Shown: positions 42,758 to 52,480, counted from the first letter of the stretch. The stretch is 64,000 nt of DNA from Paenibacillus sp. BJ-4 (GCF_020404765.1 NZ_JAIVEM010000122.1:45001-109000), one strand, 5' to 3'. Translations and numbers: made by a program. The notes: generated by a model from the letters alone, not told the origin.

Positions 42758-43639
42758 TTACCCCTTAACCGACCCGGCTGCGATCCCTTCCACAATCCGG
42801 TCACTCATAATGAGGAACACAAGCAGAATGGGCAAAATGCTGATCATCAACGTAGCTCCGATTGCTCCCCAGTCGGTCGTATATTGTCCAATAAAGTTCT
42901 GAACGCCAACGGTCAGTGTTTTGTTTTCGTCCGAGCTGATGAATGTATTGACGAAAATAAATTCATTCCAGTTATAGATCATGTTAATAATGGATGTCGT
43001 TGCCATCACCGGGGTCGTCATGGGCAGCACAATCCGGAAAAACATCCGGTTGACGGAGCAGCCGTCCATAACAGCCGCTTCTTCCACTTCACGGGGCAAG
43101 GCGTAATAGAAGCCCAGCAAGATCATCATCGTTGTCGGCAGATTAAAAGCAACATACGACAGGATGATGGACACCGACGTGTCTGTCAGATGCAGCTTGA
43201 GAAACATACTGAACAACGGAATCAAGGTGGAATGGACCGGAATCATCAGTCCGACCATAAAGAGTCCGAGGACCAGCTGGCTTCCTTTCCACCGCATACG
43301 CGTAATGGCAAACGTTACAAAGCTGGCCAGCAGCACCGTCAGCGCCACGGATATGACCGTAATCCACACACTATTGAAGAAATACCGCCCGATATTACCG
43401 CTGGTCCACACATTCATATAGTTCTCCCAATGCGGCTGGGACGGGAGTGCAAACGGCGGAAGGTTAAACACTTCCTGATTATTTTTAAGTGAGAACAGCA
43501 TCAGCCACACCAGCGGTAAAAGCTGCGTCACCGCCAAGATGATTAAAATGATATACAAAGCGGCATAACCGACCCGAGTTAACATTTTGCCGCGGGTAGC
43601 GACTCCAAGCGGATAGTTGGCGGCTGCCTGGGTTTTCAT
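42758..43639 (-). CDS. Carbohydrate ABC transporter permease (MalG-type)
   Basis: 293 residues, ATG start after GGGAGGA. Six membrane segments and the EAA loop (EVEEAAVMDGCSVNRMFFRI) that contacts the ATPase. The second permease of a CUT1-type sugar importer, 15 bases after the MalF-type gene. No ATPase gene is in the cluster, as usual for CUT1 systems that share MsmX. The C-terminus GIAAGSVKG is typical of this permease type. Confidence 0.92.
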   Translation of the reverse strand: MKTQAAANYPLGVATRGKMLTRVGYAALYIILIILAVTQLLPLVWLMLFSLKNNQEVFNLPPFALPSQPHWENYMNVWTSGNIGRYFFNSVWITVISVALTVLLASFVTFAITRMRWKGSQLVLGLFMVGLMIPVHSTLIPLFSMFLKLHLTDTSVSIILSYVAFNLPTTMMILLGFYYALPREVEEAAVMDGCSVNRMFFRIVLPMTTPVMATTSIINMIYNWNEFIFVNTFISSDENKTLTVGVQNFIGQYTTDWGAIGATLMISILPILLVFLIMSDRIVEGIAAGSVKG

Positions 43640-43654
43640 GTCTGTTCCTCCCTA

Positions 43655-44536
43655 TTATGAATACTGGATCGTGTCACTAGTAGCGGTAGCCTTGCGAATC
43701 AGCCACGTAGCAATCAGACAGATGAGCAGCAGGGCAAAGGCTGTAGCGCTGCCATATCCAAAATCAAAGCTGCGGAACGCCTGATGGTACATGTAAGAGG
43801 CCATCACTTCACTGGCTCCATTCGGCCCACCGTCCGTCATGACGTAGATGAGGTCAAAATATTTGAGCGAACCGACAATAGACAATATGATCGTAACGTT
43901 AATCACCTCGCGCAGCAGGGGCAATTTGATACGAGTGGCAATCTGCCAGGCACTGGCCCCGTCGATCCGGGCAGCCTCCATCAGCGTTTCGGGTATGTTT
44001 TTCAGCCCGGCATAATAGATCAGAATATAAAAGCCTGCATATTGCCAAATAATCGGGATGAATAGGGCAGGCAACACCAGAGACGGATTAGCCAACCACT
44101 CGGGTGGGTTTTGAACTCCGACTGACTCCAGTAAGGAATTCAGCACTCCGTTCGTCGGATGATACATTTTGAGCCATAATTGCGCGATCGCTACAGAAGA
44201 CAGCAGCATTGGGATCAGATAAATTTTCCTCAGCAGATTGGCTCCCTTGATTTTCCCTGACAAAATCATCGCAATGACCAGATAACCGATCAAACTGACG
44301 CCTGAAAACAAGGCCAGCAGCAGCGAATGCCAAGCACTTTGCCAGAACGCCGTGTCTGTGAACAAATGTTGATAGTTATCCAGCCCTACGAAAGTCATAG
44401 GGCCGATTCCATTCCACTGATTCAGGCCGTAATAGCCGGTCAGCACAATAGGCACATAAATCACAGCGAGTAACAGCAGCAGGGAAGGCAACACATACAG
44501 AGCAATGACAAGCTTATTGGACATGACCTTTTCCAC
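43655..44536 (-). CDS. Carbohydrate ABC transporter permease (MalF-type)
   Basis: 293 residues, GTG start seven bases after GGAGG. Six membrane segments, EAA loop with LMEAARIDGASAWQIATRIK. Partner of the MalG-type permease in the plasma membrane. Located between the sugar-binding lipoprotein gene (26 bases upstream) and malG-type gene, same strand, so a three-gene operon. Confidence 0.92.
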   Translation of the reverse strand: MEKVMSNKLVIALYVLPSLLLLLAVIYVPIVLTGYYGLNQWNGIGPMTFVGLDNYQHLFTDTAFWQSAWHSLLLALFSGVSLIGYLVIAMILSGKIKGANLLRKIYLIPMLLSSVAIAQLWLKMYHPTNGVLNSLLESVGVQNPPEWLANPSLVLPALFIPIIWQYAGFYILIYYAGLKNIPETLMEAARIDGASAWQIATRIKLPLLREVINVTIILSIVGSLKYFDLIYVMTDGGPNGASEVMASYMYHQAFRSFDFGYGSATAFALLLICLIATWLIRKATATSDTIQYS

Positions 44537-44562
44537 GGCCGAACCTCCTTATGTGAGCAATT

Positions 44563-45897
44563 TCAATTTCCTTTCTCGATGGCAGCCTTATGCTGCTCGG
44601 CAAATTGTTGTGGTGTCACCGCTTTGCCAAACAACGCCTGAATCATATTCAAATGTACCTGCGCCGCATTCGGCTTCATCTGGACATCGGCGAACAATGT
44701 AATGCTGCTGGCTTGATTCAGCCCATTTAGTAAATCGACGTACAGCTTGGGCAAATTCCCTTTGGAGGTGTCCACTTTTGTAGCCGGAATAACTCCCGCC
44801 TGCGTTACCGATTGCTCACCCCATTTGACTACGAAATACTCAACGAACGCTTTGGCCTCTTCCTTCACCTTGGAATTCTCCGAAACGAATAAGCCTACTC
44901 CCGGACCTCCTACCCAACTGTTCACGTTGCCCTTGCCGCCTGCAACCATCGGAAATTTAAAGAAGCCAATTTGATCTTTAAATGTTTGCGGGATTGCGGG
45001 ATTGGTCGTAAAATTCGGCAATTCCCAAGTCCCCATCAAATACATGGCAGCCTTGCTGTTCATAAATTCGGATTTTCCTTCATCATTGGACAAGCCGTTA
45101 AATCCTTTGTTAAAGGCATTCATATCCACGAGCGTCTGGATTTCGGAGGCCGCCTGAATTAAACCAGGGTCATCGAACGAGCCTGAACCGTCAATCGCTT
45201 TTTTCAGCGTTTCGTTACCTGCTATACGGTCCGCCAGATACATGTACCAGAGGGAGCCGGTCCAGCGGTCTTTATTGCCCAGTGCAATCGGTGCAACTCC
45301 ATGATCTGCAAGTGTTTTCACAACTTGCTTCAATTCGTCAAATGTCGCAGGCACTTTCAGGTTATATTTTTGGAATATGGCTTTGTTGTAGTAAATGGGT
45401 GAAATGTTCAATTCGATGGGAAGCGCATACGTTTTTCCATTCAGCGCATAAGCTTCGGTCGTTCCCGGTACGAATTTGCCCTTGAGGTTGGAACCATTCA
45501 ACAGGTCATCCATCGGCGTAAATAATCCACCCTTAACATAAGGCTCCATGAAGCCAGCTGCCCAGGTGATGCCGATATCCGGCAATTCATTGGAAGCCGA
45601 CAGCACTTTGAGTTTGTTTTTATATTGTTCATTTTCCAGCACTTCCTGCTGAATGAGGACATTCGGATGATCCTTTTGGTATTGATCTATAATCTGGGTA
45701 ACCAGCTTGCTCTGCTGTGCCGAGCTTCCCTCTGGCCACAGGTGCATCATTTTGAGCGTAATTTTTCCGCCTCCTCCATCGGAACCTTCTTTACCAGCGC
45801 TGCAACCAGATAGCACTAGCATCAATGACAGTAGCAGGGTCAACCCAGCAACCCATTTTCGGTGTGAGCGCTTACGTAAACAATACTCGTTGGACAT
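44563..45897 (-). CDS. Sugar ABC transporter substrate-binding lipoprotein
   Basis: 444 residues, ATG start after GGAGG. Signal with lipobox LVLSGCSAGKEG, then a Gly/Asp linker and a type 1 extracellular solute-binding fold (LMHLWPEGSSAQQSKLVTQI, DIGITWAAGFMEPYVKGGLF, KAAMYLMGTWELPNF, then WVGGPGVGLFVSENSK). Captures an oligo- or monosaccharide outside the membrane for the two permeases downstream. A cre-like site overlaps codons 7-11. The YesN/YesM pair upstream probably senses the same sugar. Confidence 0.93.
   Translation of the reverse strand: MSNEYCLRKRSHRKWVAGLTLLLSLMLVLSGCSAGKEGSDGGGGKITLKMMHLWPEGSSAQQSKLVTQIIDQYQKDHPNVLIQQEVLENEQYKNKLKVLSASNELPDIGITWAAGFMEPYVKGGLFTPMDDLLNGSNLKGKFVPGTTEAYALNGKTYALPIELNISPIYYNKAIFQKYNLKVPATFDELKQVVKTLADHGVAPIALGNKDRWTGSLWYMYLADRIAGNETLKKAIDGSGSFDDPGLIQAASEIQTLVDMNAFNKGFNGLSNDEGKSEFMNSKAAMYLMGTWELPNFTTNPAIPQTFKDQIGFFKFPMVAGGKGNVNSWVGGPGVGLFVSENSKVKEEAKAFVEYFVVKWGEQSVTQAGVIPATKVDTSKGNLPKLYVDLLNGLNQASSITLFADVQMKPNAAQVHLNMIQALFGKAVTPQQFAEQHKAAIEKGN
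45863..45876 (-). promoter_or_regulatory. CcpA cre site within the 5' end of the sugar-binding protein gene
   Basis: On the minus strand CGTAAGCGCTCACA matches the cre consensus TGWAANCGNTNWCA at 13 of 14 positions. It is inside the coding region, about 20 bases after the start codon, a known location for CcpA roadblock repression. Confidence 0.65.
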
Positions 45898-46034
45898 CGT
45901 TAGACCTCCGTTGTTGTATTTTTATTTTTTGTAACCGTTATCATTTGTAAGTTTAGCACTCCACTCTTGCTTCCAACAGGGTACGCTGATTGGGTATAAT
46001 TCCACTTTTATTGGGTTGTGGGCTGCCTGTGATG

Positions 46035-46835
46035 TCAGTCAATATTCTCAGGCCCTTTACTCATCTGCTGCCTGTAGCGGCTGGGACTTACCCCCTCGGT
46101 CGCTTTGAACACTTTAATAAAATATTTATCTGTCCGGTAGCCTGAGCGCTCTCCGATTTGCGCAATCGTCAACTGGGTATGCAGAAGCAACTCCTTGGCC
46201 CGTTGGATACGCAGCCGATGCAGATATTCGCTGAAGGACAGACCACTTTGCTCCTTGAACAAAACACTAAAATAGCTCGCATTCAGGTGTGAATGTGCAG
46301 CAGTCTGCGCCATCGTTATGGATTCGTTAAGATGCTCGGCCATATAGATGAAAGCACGCCGTATTGGATCACTAAGAGCAGCCGTTTGGAGGTCAAGCTC
46401 TAGCAGAACAGGATCAGCTATCTTTCCCAGCTTCTCGTATCGCTGACGTTCCTCCTCTTGCCGGAGCGCTTCATCTACCGCATTCAGCAGTTCCTGCTTA
46501 TCAATCGGCTTGAGCAAATAATTGACGGCTCCCAGACGAAGAGCCTGCTGGACATAATCAAACTCCGCATATCCCGAGATGACGATGATTGCCGGCCGAC
46601 GTGAACTCCGTTCCAGGGAACGGATTAAATCCAGTCCACTGAATTCCGGCAACCGGACATCCGTAATCAGCAAATGAACTGTCTCCGTCCGCAGCATTTG
46701 TAATGCTTGCAATCCATTTGCCGATGTCACAATCCGGTATTTCCCGGCGGCCCATTGCTCCAGTGTCTGATGTATCCCCTGACGTGTTCTCTGTTCATCG
46801 TCTACAATTAGAATTGTTTTGGATGAAACACTCAT
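46035..46835 (-). CDS. Response regulator, YesN-type (receiver + AraC HTH)
   Basis: 266 residues, ATG start after GGAGGG, two bases after the sensor kinase stop (coupled). Receiver domain with DDEQRTRQG, phospho-acceptor Asp in LLITDVRLPEFSGLDLI, and the Lys in LLKPIDKQEL. C-terminal AraC helix-turn-helix: SITMAQTAAHSHLNASYFSV, then RAKELLLHTQLTIAQIGERS, GVSPSRYRQ. Probably activates the sugar transporter operon downstream (about 140 bases away). Confidence 0.92.
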   Translation of the reverse strand: MSVSSKTILIVDDEQRTRQGIHQTLEQWAAGKYRIVTSANGLQALQMLRTETVHLLITDVRLPEFSGLDLIRSLERSSRRPAIIVISGYAEFDYVQQALRLGAVNYLLKPIDKQELLNAVDEALRQEEERQRYEKLGKIADPVLLELDLQTAALSDPIRRAFIYMAEHLNESITMAQTAAHSHLNASYFSVLFKEQSGLSFSEYLHRLRIQRAKELLLHTQLTIAQIGERSGYRTDKYFIKVFKATEGVSPSRYRQQMSKGPENID

Positions 46836-46837
46836 TT

Positions 46838-48598
46838 CTACCGCCCTCCGTATTCATCAGGAATTTCAAAAACGACCACAGTTCCTTCCTGTACAGCACT
46901 ATGTATCAGCAAACCGTCCGTTGGATCAGATATACTGCCATAATAGAGAGCAAGCCTGCGCTGCACATTAACCAGTCCCATGCCGGTCCCCTTGCTCTGG
47001 CAGGCCGATCCTTCCGTCAGCGCTGCACGTACACCCGCAAGTTCCTCCGGTGTCATGCCAGGCCCGTCATCGATGACCGCGATCTTAGTCCAACCCGGTT
47101 TTGCCGAAGGAGTGACACGGATTTCAACGCGGCCGTTGCCGATGCGATTTTCGACGCCATGCAAAATGGCATTTTCTAGAATAGGCTGAATTAGCAGCTT
47201 AGGAAGCGGAATCCTGGCCGCCTCCAGAGGCATATGAATTTGCCAGCTCAAACGTTCACCTAGGCGCATCTCCATCAGTTCCAGATAACGGCGGACTTGT
47301 GCTATTTCTTCCCCGAGTGTCACCCAAGCGTCATGGTGAGCCGGTTCAATAATATAACGAAACAGCCGCGACATGGACACCATCAGCTTGGCAAGCTCCT
47401 CCTCTCCCTTTTCCTGTAGCGACCAGTTGAAAGCATCCAGCGTATTAAAAAGGAAATGCGGGTTGATCTGCGCCTGCAGCGCTTTAAGCTCGGTTTGACT
47501 TTGTAAAACCTCCTTTTCCCAAATGACACGGATCAATTCATTGATATCGACAATCATCGCGTTGTACTCTGCGTTCAATTCCCGCAGTTCGACCGCTGCT
47601 GCCGGCTCTGGATTCAGGGCCAAAGCTCCTTGCCTTGAACGGCGCATCGCCTGAATCAAATGACCTATCGGTCTTGTAATCAACGTAGACAACATAAAGG
47701 ACATAAACAGAAATAACACGGCACCAAGAGACGCGGAGATGATAAGTGTAGTCCGTAAAACCGTAATTCCGTCTGTGACGACGCTAACCGGAATCAGGAT
47801 CAGCAGCGACCAGCCGGTCCGCTCCGATTGCTGAACCGCCTTCACATATTCCCGCTCCCCAATATGAACCGTCTGTGTCTTGCTATGTAGTACACCTGAC
47901 AAATCCGTCTGGTTCATAGGTTCACCCGACAGCAGTTGGCCTTGACGATCTACAAGCAGCATGGTTTCATCCGCTTCTTCATTGCTCACTGATGCATCGT
48001 TCAGCCCGAAATAACTTCGCTCCATGCGGGTAATCAGATATCCTCCGCGTGAAAACCAGCGGTCCACCAGGCTCACCTGCCGAATCGCCAGCAGTGACCG
48101 GGGGTCTTCAGGATCAATGCCGATCCAGACCAGTCTGCCTTTCATCTGATTCGCTTCCCGGATATCCGCCTTTCCAATACGTTCCTCCAGACTACCCTCT
48201 CTAATCGGAAACAACATCTTCCCTTCGGCGGTATACAGCTCCAGCGAGCCGACACTCGGCATATAAGCCTGATAGCTATGCATCACTTGCAGTAGTGATT
48301 GACGCTGTCGAAAAGACACCTTGCCCCCGTTGCGCTCCTCCAGCAAAATATGCTGAACTGACGGATGATTGGCCACCTGCTCCGTCAGGCTGTCCATCTG
48401 GCCGATTAATGCATCCAACCTGCCGCTTGCTTGTATCGCGGTCTGACCAATATGCCGCTCGGCACTGTTTTTCAACAGGCCAGATACATTGAGGTAAATG
48501 AACGCCCCCGCCACACTCATCATAATGAGCATCACCAATATAAACCCGATAAAAATCTGATTACGCAACGTATTTAATGGTTGGAACCTAGAACGCAT
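46838..48598 (-). CDS. Sensor histidine kinase, YesM-type
   Basis: 586 residues, ATG start after GGGGGAG. An N-terminal membrane segment (FIGFILVMLIMMSVAGAFIY), an extracellular Cache-like domain of about 250 residues, a second membrane segment (TLIISASLGAVLFLFMSFML), HAMP, then the His_kinase motif with its phospho-accepting His in QINPHFLFNTLDAFNW and an HATPase domain (AVIDDGPGMTPEEL, GTGMGLVNVQRRL). Senses an extracellular signal, probably the transported sugar, and phosphorylates the YesN-type regulator encoded immediately downstream. Confidence 0.93.
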   Translation of the reverse strand: MRSRFQPLNTLRNQIFIGFILVMLIMMSVAGAFIYLNVSGLLKNSAERHIGQTAIQASGRLDALIGQMDSLTEQVANHPSVQHILLEERNGGKVSFRQRQSLLQVMHSYQAYMPSVGSLELYTAEGKMLFPIREGSLEERIGKADIREANQMKGRLVWIGIDPEDPRSLLAIRQVSLVDRWFSRGGYLITRMERSYFGLNDASVSNEEADETMLLVDRQGQLLSGEPMNQTDLSGVLHSKTQTVHIGEREYVKAVQQSERTGWSLLILIPVSVVTDGITVLRTTLIISASLGAVLFLFMSFMLSTLITRPIGHLIQAMRRSRQGALALNPEPAAAVELRELNAEYNAMIVDINELIRVIWEKEVLQSQTELKALQAQINPHFLFNTLDAFNWSLQEKGEEELAKLMVSMSRLFRYIIEPAHHDAWVTLGEEIAQVRRYLELMEMRLGERLSWQIHMPLEAARIPLPKLLIQPILENAILHGVENRIGNGRVEIRVTPSAKPGWTKIAVIDDGPGMTPEELAGVRAALTEGSACQSKGTGMGLVNVQRRLALYYGSISDPTDGLLIHSAVQEGTVVVFEIPDEYGGR

Positions 48599-48637
48599 GT
48601 GTCTTCTCCCCCTAGATCATCACAGCAAAATGAGTAA

Positions 48638-48651
48638 TGATAACGCTTTCT
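48638..48651. promoter_or_regulatory. Cre-like site upstream of the sensor kinase gene
   Basis: TGATAACGCTTTCT, 40 bases before the kinase start, matches most cre positions (11-12 of 14). Suggests CcpA control of the two-component system itself. Confidence 0.4.
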
Positions 48652-48696
48652 ATTCTATCGCATCGTTCCCCTTTGTTGGCATATTTTCAGTGAAAA

Positions 48697-48736
48697 TTAA
48701 AAAAGATGACTCCTGACGAATGCAGGAGCCATCTAC
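48697..48736 (-). terminator. Terminator of the oxidoreductase gene
   Basis: Stem GATGACTCCTG/CAGGAGCCATC (one mismatch) with a T run on the minus strand, about 90 bases beyond the stop of the gene ending at 48822. Confidence 0.8.
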
Positions 48737-48821
48737 TGGCTAGTTAAACCGAAGCTTCTTTCAAAGCCCTCCCACCAAGATACAGTTCAGGCTCAAAGCT
48801 TGTATATTTTCAGTCTGTATC

Positions 48822-49814
48822 CTATTGGAGTGCAGCCAAAATGCGGTCGCACAGCTCCATCGTTTTCACGTTATCCCGTCCACTTGAATAAGGTGTACGT
48901 CCTTCTTGGCAGCAGTTCATAAAATGAGCGATTTCACCAACAAAACCGCGCAAATACAAATCACGGTACCCGCCCGACATCGCCGAGGCTGAAGGTGTCA
49001 GAACCGTATCGTTTTCCGCAAGGAATTTCCAAGGGAGTTCCGTGTGACTCTCCGACTTGTGAATGATCAGTGTGTTCACTTCATCCACGTTCGCAAAACC
49101 GTGATCAAAGGTTACAGTGATCCCTTCGCTCTCGCGTGTCCATGCTGGCATACCTGCGAAGTATACGCTGCCCACCACACCATTTTCAAATTTCAGCGAA
49201 ATCGCATGGGAAATAAACTCGCCGTTATCGTTCGCAAATCCGCTAACCTGCACCACTTCCCCGAACAAATAACGTACCAGATCGACCATATGAACCGCCG
49301 CCAGCTTCATGAAATCTTCGCCAGTTTTACAAAACAGGGTGCTGTCCACGAGAAATTTCGCCTGAAATGAACGTGCGGATCCAAGCGAGCCACCCTCAAT
49401 CAGTTCCTTCAATTTTATGTATACAGGCGCGTAGCGCTTCATGAAACCGACCATCAGCACGATGCCCGCTGCTTCCGCCGCATCTGCAATTTGCGCCGCT
49501 TCCTCAGCATTCCAGCCCAGTGGCTTGTCTACAAAAACATGTTTTCCGGCCCTAATACAGTCCAGTACGAGCGACGGGTGATCTGCCGCTTGTGCAATTA
49601 CAACAACTCCATCACAGTCTTCCTGCTCCAGCATAGTCTTGTAATTGTCATAAGGCGTACCGCTGCTCCCAAACCGCTGAAGCGCTGCCTCCGATCTGCT
49701 TATATCTCTGGTCGCAATCGCTTGAATTTCAGCACCTGCTTGAATGACAGCAGGATATATATTGGTTGAAGCGTGAAAACCAGCCCCGATAAAACACAGC
49801 CTCGCCTTGCTCAT
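48822..49814 (-). CDS. Gfo/Idh/MocA-family oxidoreductase
   Basis: 330 residues, ATG start after GGAGGGACC. N-terminal Rossmann domain (LCFIGAGFHASTNIYPAVIQ, then the typical VFVDKPLGWNAEEAAQIADA with the E/D-K-P motif, VGFMKRYAPVYIKLKELI) and the C-terminal alpha/beta domain. These enzymes oxidise or reduce sugars and inositols with NAD(P). Monocistronic, next to the sugar transporter regulation genes but separated by a terminator, so a link to that sugar is only suggested. Confidence 0.9.
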   Translation of the reverse strand: MSKARLCFIGAGFHASTNIYPAVIQAGAEIQAIATRDISRSEAALQRFGSSGTPYDNYKTMLEQEDCDGVVVIAQAADHPSLVLDCIRAGKHVFVDKPLGWNAEEAAQIADAAEAAGIVLMVGFMKRYAPVYIKLKELIEGGSLGSARSFQAKFLVDSTLFCKTGEDFMKLAAVHMVDLVRYLFGEVVQVSGFANDNGEFISHAISLKFENGVVGSVYFAGMPAWTRESEGITVTFDHGFANVDEVNTLIIHKSESHTELPWKFLAENDTVLTPSASAMSGGYRDLYLRGFVGEIAHFMNCCQEGRTPYSSGRDNVKTMELCDRILAALQ

Positions 49815-49927
49815 GTTGGTCCCTCCAATGTGTCACTAAAATATTCCGATACTATCGTACCATATGGACAAAGTATATACACAGTGGCAGAAAGATCAAG
49901 GACATCATTTTTAAGGGAACAAAATAA

Positions 49928-49970
49928 AAAAGACCTTAACAAAGATAATCCCTTATCCTTGTTAAGGCTT
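49928..49970 (-). terminator. Terminator of the HEAT-repeat gene
   Basis: Stem CCTTAACAA/TTGTTAAGG around an inner GATAA/TTATC stem, T run on the minus strand, about 60 bases after the stop at 50027. Confidence 0.85.
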
Positions 49971-50026
49971 CGTCTGCATCACCAGTAACAATCCTTAAAA
50001 ATACATTCTATTTCAGGGTTAAGACA

Positions 50027-50476
50027 TTATCTTGTGGATAACGAGGCCCATTTTTGCTCCAGCCACTGATCAAACTCAGCACCCTTGTCACCTTCATAGA
50101 CGTCATAAATATCGACTCTCATCTTGTGCAGCTTCTCGCGAAAATCGTTATAGGTATGGTCGGCTGGCAGACTTTTTTTAATCCGCACCAGAATCTTCGT
50201 CAGGCCCTTAACAAGCTCACCCTCTTTGCGCACAGGCGGCTGTACATTCTCGCCCCATTCCTGAAGCTTGCGGTAAGCGGCTTCCTGAACGGCATATACC
50301 GTATCATTATTCAAACGGTGTGTCAGCAAGTCAATCGTCTGCTGGTTCTTCCATGCACCCAGATCATTTACCGCAGCTAGACGCGCTTTCCAATCGGAGG
50401 TTCGGTTTGCAGCTACTTTAAGCTGCTCATATACTTCTGCAAATTCCTGCTGAGTTTCGTTGTTTTCCAAAATCAT
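50027..50476 (-). CDS. HEAT-repeat protein
   Basis: 149 residues, ATG start after AAGGATGAG. Two HEAT/PBS-lyase-like repeats (DWKARLAAVNDLGAWKNQQT and NDTVYAVQEAAYRKLQEWGE) followed by a helical C-terminal part rich in Lys and Asp. No signal peptide; a cytoplasmic scaffold is expected. Partners are unknown and no linked genes are apparent. Confidence 0.8.
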   Translation of the reverse strand: MILENNETQQEFAEVYEQLKVAANRTSDWKARLAAVNDLGAWKNQQTIDLLTHRLNNDTVYAVQEAAYRKLQEWGENVQPPVRKEGELVKGLTKILVRIKKSLPADHTYNDFREKLHKMRVDIYDVYEGDKGAEFDQWLEQKWASLSTR

Positions 50477-50778
50477 CTCATCCTTTTCTATAACTGAGTC
50501 AATCTATATTCGATCCTGTAGCGGTTCCACCATCAGAACGCTTTGCACACTTGTTCTTCGGTCCTGTGGCTTTACTAAAAAAATCACTACATTACTGTTC
50601 ATCACGATTGCCGTTTGTTAAATATAACATACTTGCAGGTCTTCTTCATATCTCGAACCATTCAACCGAATCAAATTCATCATTCGTTGATGTGGCGTGT
50701 GATTTTCATTTAGTATGCTGTATTTGCTGAGGTCAGCCTCGAGACGAATCTTTTACAAGAGGAACTTTCGCACTTAGC

Positions 50779-50807
50779 TTGACAAACCGTTGTTACAAAT
50801 CTATTGA
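50779..50807 (+). promoter_or_regulatory. Possible promoter of the GH5 gene
   Basis: Perfect TTGACA (50779-50784) with a weak TATTGA at exactly 17 bases. The transcript would have a leader of about 110 bases. The rest of the 50477-50926 gap holds no gene. Confidence 0.45.
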
Positions 50808-50879
50808 ATCCGAACGAAATCTTAGAAATATACGAATTTTATGAACTTGTTTAATGGAATATTTGAACATAAAATGAAA

Positions 50880-50895
50880 TTGTAATCGGTTACAA
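50880..50895. promoter_or_regulatory. Palindromic operator candidate before the GH5 gene
   Basis: TTGTAATCGGTTACAA: 6-base inverted repeats around a 4-base centre, 31 bases before the start codon. A LacI- or GntR-type regulator could bind; none is encoded beside it. Confidence 0.5.
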
Positions 50896-50926
50896 CTACA
50901 TTTAAATAAAGGAGGAAGCAAGAAAC

Positions 50927-52120
50927 ATGAAAAGAAAAAGCATGAAGAAATCATTTCTCGTCATTGCCTCCCTCGTCATGGGCTTCACACTGTATGGCTA
51001 CACTCCCGCTTCGGCAGATGCAGCCAGTGTGAAAGGATATTACCATACTGAAGGAAACAAGATTGTGGACGAATCCGGGAAAGAGGCGGCGTTTAACGGT
51101 TTGAACTGGTTCGGTTTGGAAACTCCTAATTACACCTTGCATGGACTGTGGAGCCGCTCGATGGACGACATGCTGGACCAGGTGAAAAAGGAAGGCTACA
51201 ATCTGATCCGCCTGCCTTATAGCAATCAGTTGTTCGATGCTAGTTCCCGTCCAGACAGTATTGATTATCACAAAAATCCTGATCTGGTCGGATTGACTCC
51301 GATTCAAATTATGGACAAGCTGGTCGAAAAAGCTGGACAACGCGGTATTCAGATTATCCTTGACCGTCACCGTCCGGGCTCAGGTGGACAATCCGAGCTG
51401 TGGTACACCTCCCAGTACCCTGAGTCTCGCTGGATTAGTGACTGGAAGATGTTGGCTGAACGTTATAAAAATAACCCTACCGTCATCGGTGCGGATTTGC
51501 ACAACGAGCCACACGGTCAGGCAAGCTGGGGTACAGGCAATCTCTCCACAGACTGGCGTCTGGCTGCACAGCGCGCGGGGAATGCGATTCTGTCCGTGAA
51601 TCCGAATTGGCTAATCCTCGTAGAAGGTGTGGACCACAATGTACAAGGCAACAATAGCCAATACTGGTGGGGTGGCAACCTGACAGGTGTAGCCAACTAC
51701 CCTGTCGTTCTCGATGTACCGAACCGTGTCGTATATTCTCCACATGATTACGGCCCTGGTGTGTCCTCGCAGCCATGGTTCAACGACCCAACCTTCCCGT
51801 CCAACCTGCCAGCGATCTGGGATCAAACCTGGGGCTACATCAGCAAGCAAAACATAGCTCCGGTGTTGGTCGGTGAATTCGGCGGTCGCAATGTTGATTT
51901 GTCTTCTACTGAGGGTAAATGGCAAAATGCACTCGTAGACTATATTGGTGCCAACAACCTGTACTTTACGTACTGGTCCCTGAATCCGAATAGCGGCGAC
52001 ACAGGCGGTCTGCTGCTGGATGACTGGGTTACCTGGAATCGTCCAAAGCAGGATATGCTGAGCCGGATTATGAAGCCTGTAAATTTCGCAGCAGAGCAAG
52101 TCAAAGCAGCAGCCGAATAG
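50927..52120 (+). CDS. Secreted GH5 endo-beta-1,4-glucanase
   Basis: 397 residues, ATG start after AAAGGAGGAA. Sec signal peptide (basic MKRKSMKKS, hydrophobic core, cleavage near PASADAAS). The catalytic domain fills the rest: IRLPYSNQ region, ILDRHRPG, the acid/base Glu in ADLHNEPHG (about residue 190) and the nucleophile Glu in VLVGEFGGRN (about residue 305). No carbohydrate-binding module is attached. Cleaves cellulose or related beta-1,4-glucans outside the cell. The size and wording match the GH5 endoglucanase known from P. polymyxa. Own operator and terminator. Confidence 0.93.
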   Translation: MKRKSMKKSFLVIASLVMGFTLYGYTPASADAASVKGYYHTEGNKIVDESGKEAAFNGLNWFGLETPNYTLHGLWSRSMDDMLDQVKKEGYNLIRLPYSNQLFDASSRPDSIDYHKNPDLVGLTPIQIMDKLVEKAGQRGIQIILDRHRPGSGGQSELWYTSQYPESRWISDWKMLAERYKNNPTVIGADLHNEPHGQASWGTGNLSTDWRLAAQRAGNAILSVNPNWLILVEGVDHNVQGNNSQYWWGGNLTGVANYPVVLDVPNRVVYSPHDYGPGVSSQPWFNDPTFPSNLPAIWDQTWGYISKQNIAPVLVGEFGGRNVDLSSTEGKWQNALVDYIGANNLYFTYWSLNPNSGDTGGLLLDDWVTWNRPKQDMLSRIMKPVNFAAEQVKAAAE

Positions 52121-52147
52121 GCACAGGACTTCACTTCACTTATTGAA

Positions 52148-52216
52148 AAAGCCGCTTTTCCTCCTTTAAGCCAGATTATGCTGGGCTATGAAGATGTGGA
52201 GAAACGGCTTTTTTAT
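52148..52216 (+). terminator. Terminator of the GH5 gene
   Basis: Stem AAAGCCG/CGGCTTT flanking a longer structured loop, followed by TTTT, about 28 bases after the stop. Confidence 0.7.
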
Positions 52217-52293
52217 GGTGCCTGCAGACGTCCAGGGTTACACTCCACGTATATCCATGCTTTCCTCCCCTTATAACGCCTTCTTTCCAGTTT

Positions 52294-52367
52294 TACACAT
52301 TGTAAATCTCCCATTGGATAGGTCATTCTGTAAACTAAATCTCTCTTTTAACCGATAAATACATATG
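52294..52367 (+). repeat. Interspersed promoter-region repeat, copy 3
   Basis: The core GGTCATTCTGTAAACTAAAT starts at 52321 and continues through ACCGATAAATACATATG as in copy 1. No VgrG-like coding sequence follows; within about 110 bases comes the 3' end of an endonuclease V relic on the opposite strand. Confidence 0.85.
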
Positions 52368-52480
52368 TTGGATTTGAATTATGAGAGTAATGAGTCCATC
52401 TATCATTTCAACGAAGAGGCTCACCATGCAATCCAGTTCCTCCCATTGTGGTCTTTTTCCTTTTGTCAGGTCGATTATGA

